Source: Antennarius striatus
Taxonomy: Eukaryota > Chordata > Actinopteri > Lophiiformes > Antennariidae
Length of the DNA stretch: 64,000 nucleotides
Direction of reading: 5' to 3'
Assembly: GCF_040054535.1 (NCBI RefSeq)
Contig: NC_090779.1
Span: 20,301,001 to 20,365,000, forward strand
The notes under the pieces are model-generated. The model was not told the DNA's origin. It saw only the letters and a list, made by a program, of their open reading frames with translations, and did no database searches. The translations under genes and the position numbers were made by a program. How positions within the stretch are numbered: the stretch's first letter is position 1; each line of letters begins with the position of its first letter. Positions 45,746 to 57,895 of the stretch are shown here, in pieces.

Positions 45746-47509
45746 CTCGTGGCATTATGACTGTAGAGATGTGAGATTAATCATTTCATCTGGCATTATG
45801 TAAAAAAAACAATAACTATGTATTCTAAAATGTTCATTCTAGTTCTATTGATTAAGATGATTGCTGTTAATTTCTACCCTATCCAGAAAGTGTTTTCCAA
45901 ACTGATAAAATGAGCACTTAGATCCATCTGCTTTCACTTGAAGAGAAAAATCACACATGCTTGCTAAAATGCTAGTATGGTCACAAAAAGTAAAACAATA
46001 GAAATCTTATTTGTTATTTCATTTTGTGAAGAAAATCAATCTCCTTGAAACTCACAGAATGGTCATGAATAGAAATGTAAAAAAAAAAAAATCCTTATTT
46101 TTTTATTCTAGTCGGCTCAACCAGCTGGTAAAAGCAGCATTTCTCAGTTCAAGTGACTACATTTTGCACTTTTAGCCATGCAGCTACTGGTCAATTGTGT
46201 AACTGTGCACTGATTGTAGAGACTTTGCTACACAAGGACCCGCTTCAAGTATCTTGGTATCGCAGATATTGTTGGTAAATGTATATTATGTTAACATTTC
46301 ACAAGAAAAGATAATTTGCCATATAAACATCAAATATATGTATACATCTGAAAATAAGTGTAAATTTCAAAGATATGTTATCATGTATCAACCTGCTATG
46401 GTAAATATAAGTAGAAGACGTAAAAGTAACCAAGCTGAGTTTCTTTGTTGTTAGGATGTAACTTTCATGCTTTCTTTTAGCCTCAGCGTGTTTTAAGTTC
46501 ACTTGTTTCAAGTGCTTTTATCATGATGTGCTTGATTGTTTGGTTTTATGGTTTCCCCACAGGCTACAAACATTTTCTGTTCTGTCTTCAGGGCGTCCTC
46601 TTTCCTTTTGATGCCATTTTTCAAAAACCTCTTTACCCTCTCTTCCTTGAAGTACTGCGTTTTTGTCTCAGTCCTGTAAAGTTTATAACAACCATGCAGC
46701 TTCAAGCTGAAGGATTGGTTTTTAAACAAATTGTCATGGCTGAAAATTGTCATTTTTGTTATGCCTAACCTATATAACTGATGCTGCAGTTATACAGGTC
46801 TGAGGTACAATGGACACAGATGTTACCCGGATGGATATGATTCCACTGTTCTCCTGTTGGTCCTGTGTAAAAACTCATCACTGCAGCTTATTGCCTCGTA
46901 ATTAAAGAGAGATTACGTGATTGTTAATCACCAGAAATGTTCTGTGAATCATTTCAGAAAAATGTGTGTGTAGATATTACATCATCAACTTGTAAACACA
47001 ATTTCTCATTAATCCAGCATAGAACTGGACTGATGCGTACCCGTACTTTCCTGGTCTCATTTCCAATGTGCTTGGCTTGAATAGCACCAAATTCTAATTT
47101 ATCAACTTCTGCCTGGTGGCACATCCACAGCTGCCGGTGGAGATGTTCCTTCTTTTAACATTTTTGAAGGGAGGGCATATTTCAGAGGAAGATAATTTGA
47201 AGGCCCTACCCTGAGCTGCATGTCACAGGAGAGAAGGTGCGATGAGACGACTGTTCTCAGGATGTGCTCAGGTGTCTGGGCAATGGCCCTGTCCAATGAT
47301 GGATTGTATTCCCCTCCAGCATAAACACCATGCACTGACACAGTTCTCCACCAACTGCTTGCTTACACGCATGGAAACACTGAGATAGTTGCAAAAGGCA
47401 GAAGACACAACAAAAAAAATGTGTGCATACAACACAGGTTGTAGACCATGTAGTTATTTTTTATTTGGAAATTTAAGCTTTTTTTAGAACAATTCTAGAA
47501 ATAAAATTG

Positions 47510-47605
47510 TACAGTTATACCTCGGTTTACATTGATATTTGGTTCCAAGAGACGCGCTGTAAGTCGAAAAACAAAGTAAGTCGAATTAAATTGCTAAACT
47601 GTAAA
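47510..47605. mobile_element. Candidate TIR-type DNA transposon remnant
   Basis: CAGTTATACCTCGGTTTACA followed by TTGGTTCCAAGAGACGCG, then GTAAGTCGAAAAACAAAGTA and AAGTCGAATTAAATTGC, resembles the terminal part of mariner/MITE-like elements. No opposite terminus was located. Confidence 0.3.
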
Positions 47606-50159
47606 TGACCATTCTCAGTTCTGTACTGTATTTATGAATTCATTTTTAATAATATTTGGTTAACATGAATCTTTTTTCGGCTTACAAACAATAACACAAG
47701 CATCGGCAGATTACACAATTTGATCCCTTCATGGACCATTGGCTTGTCATCTTAACCAAATACGATTCAGCAAACCTCTTCAGTGATGTGAGATGAGAGG
47801 TTTTATGGGGAGGGAAAGGTTAAAAAAATGACTATTAATTTAAAAAATAAACATTCAGGTGTAATTTTCAAAAATTACTTTGTTACCTTACCTTAAAATA
47901 GGAAATTGTAAGAAATGCTGAAACCATCAAATGAAAAGAAAAGAAATGTCTCCCTGGGTTTGACATTGATAATATGATACAACTTATCTGCTGAGAGTCA
48001 GGTGCTCCATATCTGTATTTCATTTAGTGGATTCAAGCCAGGAAGGCTGTTCCCTCTCAATATAGAATAGTCATAATAAAATTACCCAGCAGACAGTGAG
48101 AGGAAATACATCCTCTCCTGATGTAAACACAATCTGACTCATGAACTTGTCCTCCAACAGTAATTACATCAGTAATTTGATTTCTTTTGTCAAAACCTCC
48201 AGACTCTGAATATAAATAAATGTCATGAATAGATCAGGAGTTTTTGACAACTAGCGTGTTCTCCCATCTTCACTGTAACCACTGTTTATCCTTGAGGTGG
48301 ATACTACTCCATTACACCTCACATTCAGCTGCAGCAAATACGCCCGACTCATTAGCATTTAATTAGTTTTGGAGCTAGGGGAAGATAATGAGATATGAAG
48401 AATTTAATTTCAATATATGATTGAAATTTTTGAAAAAGAAAGATGAAAGGGAAATAAATGATACGAAAAATGAATGAGTGAAAATGAAAAAACTGAATCA
48501 GTTTGAAATAATATGAAGTTGTGAGCTTTTACATAAATACCGAATTATTTTTTGTCCAAAATGAATACATAGCTTTCAGATTTCCTGCCTCACTTGTGGT
48601 CATGTCTTAAATAGCTGTATTTTCTTATATGTTCTGGTGATAAAAAGCAGTGTCTGTATGGAATCTGTCGGTTAATCGTCTCAGCTGGGAGCCAAGTCAT
48701 TTCATGCTTGGCTTACCGGTGTTGCTTCTGTTTTGAAGTTTGTTCAGAAAGAAAAACTGAGCAGAATAACACCGAAGGAGTGAGAAAAAAAATGGAAAAA
48801 AGAAGAAGAAAAGAAGGCCAAATAAGAATCCTGCCTCTCTTGCACAATAGCCATGCCACATGTGACGTTTTGCATCTCAGAGGACTTCCAGAATTCAGAA
48901 CAGTAACAGGCACAGTAATTGGAGTGAGGCAGAGATGATGTCTTCTCTGGTGGGTTTTTGCATTTCAACACAAAGACTTGACAAGATTCACTTTGCAACT
49001 TTACAACTGCTGTACTTGGTCTCCACGGTGCTCTATCCTCTGAACTAATGAACATCCCTCCGAATATTTTATAAACTGTATGCATGGGGGACGTGAAGAG
49101 AACATATTAATCAGACTGAAGATCTATGCAGACATACCTGGAGGCAGTCTGAAATGAGAGGCAGAGACAAGTATAATATCTAATAATGTGACAATAGAAG
49201 AATTACACGTGTCCCCTCAGTTGATGATGAGGGCAGCTGGTACTCTATACACCTGAGGATTACCAGAAAATGACATTGACATCATGGTAACCCCTCTTCA
49301 CGCTTTCATCCATGTTTTGTGATATCTAATTTTTTAAATCATGAATATTTTTGGACATACTTCGCAAATAAAGTGGATGAATAACTGCTGGGGTGGAAAT
49401 CAGGCATTCGTTTTCTTTCTTCCATTCAGAATCCTTGTTTTACTGTCCAACCAGACTTGTTCTGGCCAAAAGTGCATCTCTTGTTCTCTGTTTGACTCTA
49501 TGCTTGCAGATGTCTGCTGTTGCTAAGCCCGAGATAATGCATGTGTGTAACATCATGCAGTGTGAGAGGAGAGCGCGCTGCTGGCAGGCAGCAGATTGAA
49601 CAGAGAGGAAATGTCGCTTGTAAAGTCGCATGACCTCATTCACCAGGTTCTCGGTTGATCCCAAAGGCTACTGTGTGATTATTAGTGCAATCCTGCTCTC
49701 CGGGAAAAAAATGGTACATGCATCAGGATGCGCAAATGCTCTAAGCAATTAAGGTCTGCAACAGCTGGAGTCCACTATCTGAAAGTTGCATCATCTAGAT
49801 TTTATACCTTATTTCACTTTTGCTCTCATTTCTTTTCTTTTCTTTTATATATATAAATTAATTTTGCAGTATGATTAACGGAAATGTACGGGATTATCAA
49901 GCCTTTAAGACCTGGAATTATTCCAGTGCTAAACATGACTTCTATTTGTAGCGTTTGCATCTTACTTACATTTAGAAACTAAATTAAAAAGCACCTCCCT
50001 GCTGTTAAATTACAAGCAATGGCACCGCTGGGCATTAAAAGACAACTTTTGCCTCGTTTCATCCTAATACTCATCCAGCTGTTGCCCATCTGTGGTTTTG
50101 AGTGCTATTTGGATAACAGTCCGCCGGGTTCAGTGCCTGGAGGCCACCATAGATCGGCA

Positions 50160-50229
50160 GCGGCGCTGTAGTGCGCGCAGTGGGCGTACGCACGCCCCGG
50201 AGTGATGCTGCGCGCCCCCGTCTCTCTCT

Positions 50230-50261
<32 letters not shown>

Positions 50262-50437
50262 CGTTAAACTGGTGGTACAGGAGAGGACCAGTGACTAAAG
50301 CAGAGCAGTCAAGCACAAGAGCCTCTGAACGGGACTCCACATATACAAACACAGCAGACGGGCATCGCTCTGTCGCCGGAGAGGTGGACGGAACGCACAG
50401 GAGAGTCGCGCTGCGCACCGCGGACGGAGGAGATAAG
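50160..50437 (+). other. Presumed untranslated first exon of a downstream gene (nrcam candidate)
   Basis: A GC- and CpG-rich island in an AT-rich surrounding, containing a CT/TG repeat (to 50261) and ending GGAGATAAG|GTGAGAGAA, a strong plus-strand donor. No convincing start codon precedes the donor, so it looks like a 5' untranslated exon. In human, NRCAM lies next to PNPLA8 in the same orientation and has untranslated first exons and huge introns, which would explain the 13.5 kb of exon-free DNA that follows. Gene identity is inference only. Confidence 0.35.
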
Positions 50438-53400
50438 GTGAGAGAAAGAACACAATTCACAATAAACACGTGTCGCGGAGCTTCCAGTTGCCTGTCAGGA
50501 GTTGGCGGAGAGGGAAACCGAACAGTTAGTTGAATTAGAGCACCGCTGTCCTCCCTTTCAGAGACTGATTCCCCAAAGCCGCATCTCTAAGAATTGTGCA
50601 TTGAGCTTTTGGTCATGAGGGAGAGAGAAAGGGGACCAGTAGGGGAAGGTGCTGATACTGTCGGACTGTCAGATGAAGACTTGACTCCTAGAAGAGATGC
50701 TGGCGGTCCGTGTGACTTCCATCCTGATGTGCCCTTTACTTCATGACGCTCTGTGTGACGCGCTCCAAGTAAAGATAAACGGATGGGTCGAGTTGTTTTT
50801 GTCCGGTGTGGATGAAATAGTCAGTCTTTCACAAAATCCTTCATTTCCTAAGCAGATTTTCTCCTCGCATGTTCGTTTCCCTCAGTATTCACATCGCAAG
50901 TGTGTTCTCTTGACCTATCAATCAGGTTGTTTGTTCTGATTTGTGATCTGATTGAGATCGCCCCCCCTCACAAGAGTATGGATTTCATCCCATGTCGTGT
51001 CATATAGAAGTCAAACAATTCCTTTACTGAAGGAAAGGGGGAAAAAAAAAATCACATTCCCACCCAAATCCTCTGCTTACTCCCCCCACCCACCCCCAAC
51101 TCCCTGTCTCTTCTTGGTCAAAGCTTCGATGGAGTGGGGTTGGTGGTGGTGGTGGTGGGGGTTCTCCATCATGCAACAACACCCCCTCCCTCTCTTCCTC
51201 GCTCATCCCCACACTCTCACTGATGCACACACACCCAAACACACATGGCGCGGCTGCACACTTTCGCTGCCTGCTCACATAGGCAAACTAATACAATGCT
51301 AATGACCTCTGCTTTATTGTCTGGATCTGTTGTTGTTCCCGCTCTCTGACGGGGCTGACACACTTTCTAGTGATGTTTATTCTTTCCAGGCAGACTGTTG
51401 TTAAGCCTTTTAAGAAGATAACAACACAACCTCATCCCTGCCTTATGTCTTATTTGCCTTAATTCTGAAACAGGCGGCAAAATGTGCAACATCCTCTGTG
51501 CTTTGTCGGTTACCTCCCCAGCCAGAGCTTCACTTCATTGAGTCAGGATATTGCTTCGGCCAAGAGAAGCACTACTCCGCCGCTGCCGGGGCTCTACTGA
51601 CAAGACATTTCAGGCTCATTTGACAAATGTGGAGAAATCAGGACAAGATTGTGACCTACATTGTGCTACCATCTTTACTTTCACCCTTAGCACAAATGGC
51701 AAAGGGCAGGGAGATTTGCATAACTCAGGGATTATATTGGCACACGTTGGCTGGAGTTATTGTCGGAGCATCAGCCAGTCACACCGTTGACCTAAAACCA
51801 GTGATGGGCAGCTCTGCCATGGGGGCTATGGGAAAAGCTTGGGTGTCTGAGAGAAAATGCCACTAATTTCACTCTGTGGGCTGCAGAAACATGCAGACTA
51901 TGCTGTGAGGAGTCATCAACGCTCCTTCTGTCAGCGGCCGTCTGTGACATTGTGAACTGCAGGATGGGACAAAGTGTCTCATAGAGAGAAAGGCTTCTTG
52001 TGTGTCACTGATGACATCATTTCATAGAGGGATAGCTGAAGGGCTTAACATCAGTCATTATAAGATGCGCTTCGTTTAGTTATCACAAATGTTATTCCAT
52101 CAATTTAAAGACGGGAATATTATCAAGATTGTTGAAGTGAGAATAATAGACATGGATCATTTATTAATCTCAAAGTCTTCTCTGTTGTATGCAGTTGAAA
52201 AACCTAACATTTTAAAGGTTACCCCTGGTTACTTACAACTTTGTCTCACTCTGTCTCATTTATGGACTTGCTTGAACGGTACAGCAAAAGAACGACTACT
52301 GTATAATAATTTGTTAATTATATGATTCTACTGAATGGAAAATGAAGCAGTAACTATTTTGGCAGTCAAGCAATTGTTCTCATTTTTCAAGCTAATATGT
52401 TGACAACAGGCCTTGGCAGACATGATCTTAAATTGAAAGTGACGCTTTCAAAATCCACAATAGTCAAACGGTTAAAATTATTACAGGGATGGTACTTTTC
52501 CTCAGCATTATGATCAAGACTACTTTAAACAAACACAAGATTTGGTTTGAAACCCGGACCGTCTGACACATCCTCACATCCAAACCCAGTAGTCGTAACG
52601 ATTACCACCCAGATTACCAACATGTGAGGACAGTGTGATTCCCCTTTAATGAGGTGCTGCAATAGACTCCCTCATTTGGCACAGTCACAACTGCACCATC
52701 ATGGTGCCCCCAGCTGATTGACTGAATGATTGAGTGTGTGTCACTGCAGACGTGTGTGGTTGCCCTGAGTGGTGACAATCCAGCAGCCATTGTGAAAAGC
52801 AGTCCTGTGGTGCTCAGCTGTGATGAGGCTGTGTCTCTGGGGTATGATGGAGTCCCATGCCTATCCATTAGTGTCACTGCAAACTGGGTGTTTCTTCCCA
52901 GTGGGCCAGTCACACACACAGCAGCACAGCGCCACTGACATCATTTGGACCTCCTTGTCACAAGCATGTTCATCTTATTTTAACACTGATGAGCACCTCA
53001 TTAGTAGACCATGGAGTGTTGTCCTCCGCACCCGCTTCACGGCTGCCTGAACACTTGCCTTGTCATATTTTGGTCAAATGTATGCAGAAGCCATTCAGCA
53101 AATGCAAAGAAGCACATACATGTATGTGCATAACCTACACGTGCTTCGTCTCCCCCCTCCCTCTTCATGTGCGGTTGCAAGCTGGTGGGTGCAATTACAG
53201 TTTCACACTCAGTTAGACAGCTGCTGTGAGGAGGATTGACACATTCATGTGAATCATCTTTACACAGATGAAACTGATAATGTTTACATGTTAAACGTGC
53301 TATTATTACTTTATTAGAAATGTCTGGAGGAAGATGATGAAGATGAACATGAAGATGAACAGATATGAAATGTATGTGTTGCTCATAGGTGGTCTCAGAA

Positions 53401-53440
53401 AATGGGTTGAAAAGGTTGGTGTTTGAAGTTCCAGAATAAT

Positions 53441-53442
<2 letters not shown>

Positions 53443-53486
<44 letters not shown>
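53443..53486. repeat. TA microsatellite
   Basis: Pure (TA)n of about 44 bp. Confidence 0.95.
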
Positions 53487-53489
<3 letters not shown>

Positions 53490-53769
53490 CATGTCGAAAA
53501 AATTGTTAGCATAAGCTACAGTACGTTAAATCCTAGAGATCTTTTTTATTGCTAATCAGTTAGTATCTTAAATTTGTCATGTGCCATTTTGTTTGCGAAG
53601 TTTTTAATTTATTTTTTTACATTTTATGTTCCGTGTCTGCGTTGGTTCTCTCCAGTTTCTCTGACTTCCTCCTACCTCCAAAAATGTGCAATTTGGGTGA
53701 ATTGATCACTAAATTGACCGCAGGTGTGAGTGTGTGTGAGTGGTTGTTTGTCTTTGATGTGGTCCTGTG

Positions 53770-53835
53770 ATGTGCTGGCTGTGTGTCCGGGGTGTACCTC
53801 GCCTCTCCCCCGAAGCCAGCATGGATAGGCTCTAC
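53770..53835 (-). mobile_element. Fragment of the common teleost repeat, reverse
   Basis: GTGTCCGGGGTGTACCTCGCC and CATGGATAGGCTCTACC are the reverse complement of the left half of the repeat seen at 43262-43415. Confidence 0.55.
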
Positions 53836-56800
53836 CAAAGCAGAAAAGTGGCTGAAGGTGAGATGATTACTGTTGTCTCGTCTTCAAGAAAATGGGTGTT
53901 TGGATGATGGTGACCTAAATATCTTTGGGGTTTGATTGACTGTGTGGATGATCCATGGCTTTGTGTAGAGCTAAAAGACAGATAATGTAAATAATTTTAA
54001 TAGTTGAAGCCCTAATATCAAGCTTTGTTAATTGCAGCTACAGTATTGCATGAATAAATGTTAAAGTAGATGTGGCAGCTGACAGTGTGGCTGGATGGCT
54101 GATGAGTCCTGATCAGTGCAGATGTCCCTGAACAGGTCATTGTGACTGACACGAGAGCTTTACACCATGACAGTCACCGAGTTCAATCACTCAAGGTTGC
54201 CCAGCGAAAATGGTTACAGCCCATGTCAGGTTATTACACCCCATGTGAGAACAAAGCTTTTGTCCAAAACATCCACCCGGGAATGGCAGTAATGGAGCCC
54301 CCACTTGAAGTGAGAGGTTTGGGTAATAGATCCTACCATTATAGGTTTTATGTTCCCGCTCCATAGTACAAAGCGTGACAGGTTAACCAGTTCCATGTAT
54401 CATTTCATGAGACTCCCAGTTAACCTTGAGTTTATGTGCATCATGTGTGCAAATAAGGAACCTTTGGATATGAATTCTCAACTTGAACTCTAAAGATGAT
54501 GTGCTGTCTAAAACCAGTGGAGGGATGAGAAAGTGGGAGTGATTTAAAGCTCTCATTGTTGCGGAGAGGAGGAGGGGTGCGGATCATGTACTTCAGTCAA
54601 GGCTGAAAAGGGGCAACGGGAACAAAGGGGGTCTGTTTTCACTGTCTGTATTGACGGGACGGCTGTTCCCAGCTCTTTCTTGTGGTATAGGGGGGCGATG
54701 CAGGGTTATTCCTGAGGAGATCCACAATAGAAACTCTAGTGTTGGAGTCTCTGCATGAAAACTCAAGTTGTTCCTGCTGAAGAGGACTGGAGGGTCAGTT
54801 CTCACTGTCTACAGTCCTGTTGAAGCTCTGGCCAACTTTAGATGGGTAGCAGATGTTGGGGATGTTGTTGGTGGTCCAGTGGAAGCACATAACAAGGACC
54901 ATCGCTTCCCTTTTCTGTCCTGAAAACAACAGGAGGTGGGCATTGCTCCACAGTTTGGGTGTCAGCTTGCCAGAATTGCACAGAATTCAGGCAGAGTGTG
55001 CACTTGAGTGCCATATAGCCATTTCTCCAGCCTCCATCTTCCTCTTATTTGCATAGAGCTCCAGAGAAACTCAGCCCACTCTCTGTTGGCACAGCAATGC
55101 AACTCACTTGAATTCTCTAAAAGCTCAGCAAATACATCTCTGCTGCTCTTCTTCTACTTAAAACGCTGGCTATCGCCAATAAATCTAACAGAAGCTTCCA
55201 CACTCTTACTAGTCTTCTGTTAAATGTTATGTCCAGTAAACTTTCAGAATTAGGTCTGTGGGAATGAGGCATATATTGTGTTCATCGCTGCGTCACATGA
55301 CGCAACAATGATTGAATCAACAGGAAAGAAGAGGACACTTAGCTGTCAGGCCATGAATAATGTTGATGTGGAAACACAAAGTAGCTTTGCTATGGTTCAG
55401 GAGGCTCTGACCTCGAGGTCTTATTTTGGCCAAGCCTGCTAATGCCCACCACCCTGTACCCCCCCCCCCCCCAAGCAATGGTAAGACATCATGTTAGCAG
55501 CTCAGCAGCCACCACTGAAGGGCCCTTAATCCAAGTAGGATGACAGCTTGGCTCTAGATGCTGTTTCTTTGGTGGTGAGACCAATGGGCTTTTCTTTCCC
55601 CTTTTTTCACCCTTTAAACCCCCAAAACCATCCACAGGAATCCTGGGGGGGGGGGGGGGTCCAATTGGAGAGACAAAGGAATGGGTTGGTAAACAAATCC
55701 AAGTATAGCTCTGAGATACCTCCTTTCAGCAGAAGATAAATATCTATGTCTTTTGAGATATCAGAAGCACAAATTCATTCAGCTTTGGCTGCTTTGTTTT
55801 TCTGTGTTATTTTTTTTGTCCTGGTGCCACACGTTGTGCTAAAAACATAATCTACAGCAGATAATCTTTGTCCTGGCTTCCGATGAGTGAAGATTAAGGT
55901 CAGAAAACCATTAGAATCATAAAATTTGGTGCCTCTCTCAAACCAAATCCCCTTTCCTTCCTTTACATGAATCAGCTAAGCCATCTAGGGATCACATGGG
56001 GAAAGCATTTCAAGTGGGCCAGTAGTTACCAACAATACAACAACGGTCATCACAAACACACCCTTAGACTGAGTGACTGCCAGGTAGCAAATTCATTTTT
56101 ATCATCCTCATGCTGCCATGTTAATATTTACTGTACTGTGTAGAGTTACTGTTTGATCTCATTCAGATTAAGCGTTATTTTCTAAATCATGTCTCATACA
56201 AAATGAATAATTAGGAAAGTATAAAGCACCTTACTTTAGAAATGACGACCCAGATGGTACTATTGGCTTATTGTTGATGTGACTAATGTGTGAGTAAACT
56301 TCATTTGGCATCTTTATCATGTTATTGCCCAACATAGATCACCACATTTTCAAGATTCCATTTATATCACTGGCATCATTTTTAAACCATGAGGAAAAGA
56401 AAAGCCTGTAAATTAGATTTATTAGCAGAAACTGAAGGGCATTCACCACTGAGTTGAGTGCCCAGGCCTCTTGCCAGGACAATTTAGGATCAAATGCAAG
56501 AAATGAAATAGCAGTCAGCATAATCTCCCTGTGGTCAATCCTTTGGTTTTTTTTTTTTTCTTCAGCTCCGGGCATCTCTGGGAGCTGGAAGAATGTAATT
56601 GTTACCAAGATAATTCCTTGCTGTGAGCTAGCTTGGTCTGGCTGTGAGGATGGACAAATGGTAACTTCATTTGTCAGGATCTCCTTTGAGGATGGCCATC
56701 CTGATAACCCACTCAAATGTCTGGTGTGGCTGAGAGCTGTCTGAGACAACAGTGGGCTTTTTCACTCTGTGCTAGTTTCTCTGCCTATGGGGAAATATCA

Positions 56801-57683
56801 ATCAGGCTTTGTCAGTGGTTGAAGCCTATGGTGTAAGGAATTTGTCGACATAATTTTATATCACAGAATTATACAATTATACATTTGGATTATGGCAAAG
56901 AATGACATTACTCGTGTTGGTTTTTGTTGGCATCCTTCTAAAAGAAGTTGAAAAGAGGGTTTTGAAGCAGACCTAATGCTCGGGTCTCCAAGGTTGGCTG
57001 GTTTTGGGCCTCTCAGGAGTCAAGGCACAATGACCACATCTTTGTATGAGGGGGGCCATGGTGGACATGTTACTCAAAGGGTTTAATGCATGACAGAGAG
57101 CACGCCTCCACAGATCCTGGGAGAGAAAAATAGGACACTTTCTCTCTCTGTTCATTTGTGATGTGTCACTGAGGTGGAATTCATGTACTATATTTTCTGG
57201 TTCTGAAGTAAGTATTTTGAATTTGCTCGGCATTTTGAAGTATATAAAAGGCTCTACTCAGAGTCAAGGGTTGCTCTTTAGATTTTCACGACTACTTTCA
57301 TGGAATGTGATTGAAGGGGAATAAAGACAAAGTTGTTAAAGTACTGAGGCGACCAGTACGTCGCTGCAGTCAGTCCTTTGTACAATGAAAGCAAACCTTA
57401 AATGTATTAGAGAGGTTTTTAAATTATTTTTAAATTATTTCACTACGTCTTGAAACCTCAGTTCTTTTATAATGACAATAATTAAAACTGCAGTTGCACT
57501 TTCTAAGCCACAGTTTGAGATCAGGACATGCACAGTGCTTACGGAATATAAAAGCCTGTTTTATAATCTCAGTTTGTAGCCATGTTGTTTCAATAAAGGG
57601 GAAGCCGCTGTCCTAAAAACATCATGTGCTGATCTTTACTGCTGCCTTTCTCTTCATTGCTCTTATGTCCTGTTCAAACCCTA

Positions 57684-57895
57684 TTCCTTATCTATCTATC
57701 TATCCATCCATCCATCCATCCATCCATCATCTATCCATCCATCCATCTATCCATCCATCTATCCATCTATCTATCTAGAAACGGGGAGAAAATGCAAACT
57801 CCGTACAGAGCGGGACTCAAACCCAGAACTGCCTTGCTGTGCGGCGACAGCGCTACCCACTTGTGCCACGGTGCCGCCCACATTAAAGTTAATGT
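57684..57895 (+). mobile_element. Tetranucleotide repeat plus common teleost repeat fragment
   Basis: Alternating TATC and CATC units (57684-57778), then GAAACGGGGAGAAAATGC, AAACTCCGTACAGAGCGGGA, CTTGCTGTGCGGCGACAGCG and TGCCACGGTGCCGCCC. Same family as the fragment at 22634-22765. Confidence 0.65.

Larger units (their letters stand above)
45270..50150. other. pnpla8 3' side and intergenic region
   Basis: No coding exon seen. It begins with the pnpla8 3' untranslated region, whose end I cannot place with confidence. It includes two candidate repeats (about 45590-45745 and 47510-47605). The short open frames here have no family resemblance or splice context. Confidence 0.5.

Noticed and set aside
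50171-50533. 120-codon open frame in the CpG-rich segment
   Set aside because: It reads through a TG repeat and the splice donor at 50437; it has no family resemblance and is better explained as untranslated exon plus intron.
54853-55223. Overlapping open frames suggesting a small gene
   Set aside because: Neither shows recognisable domains, start context or splice signals; codon content is not different from surrounding non-coding DNA.
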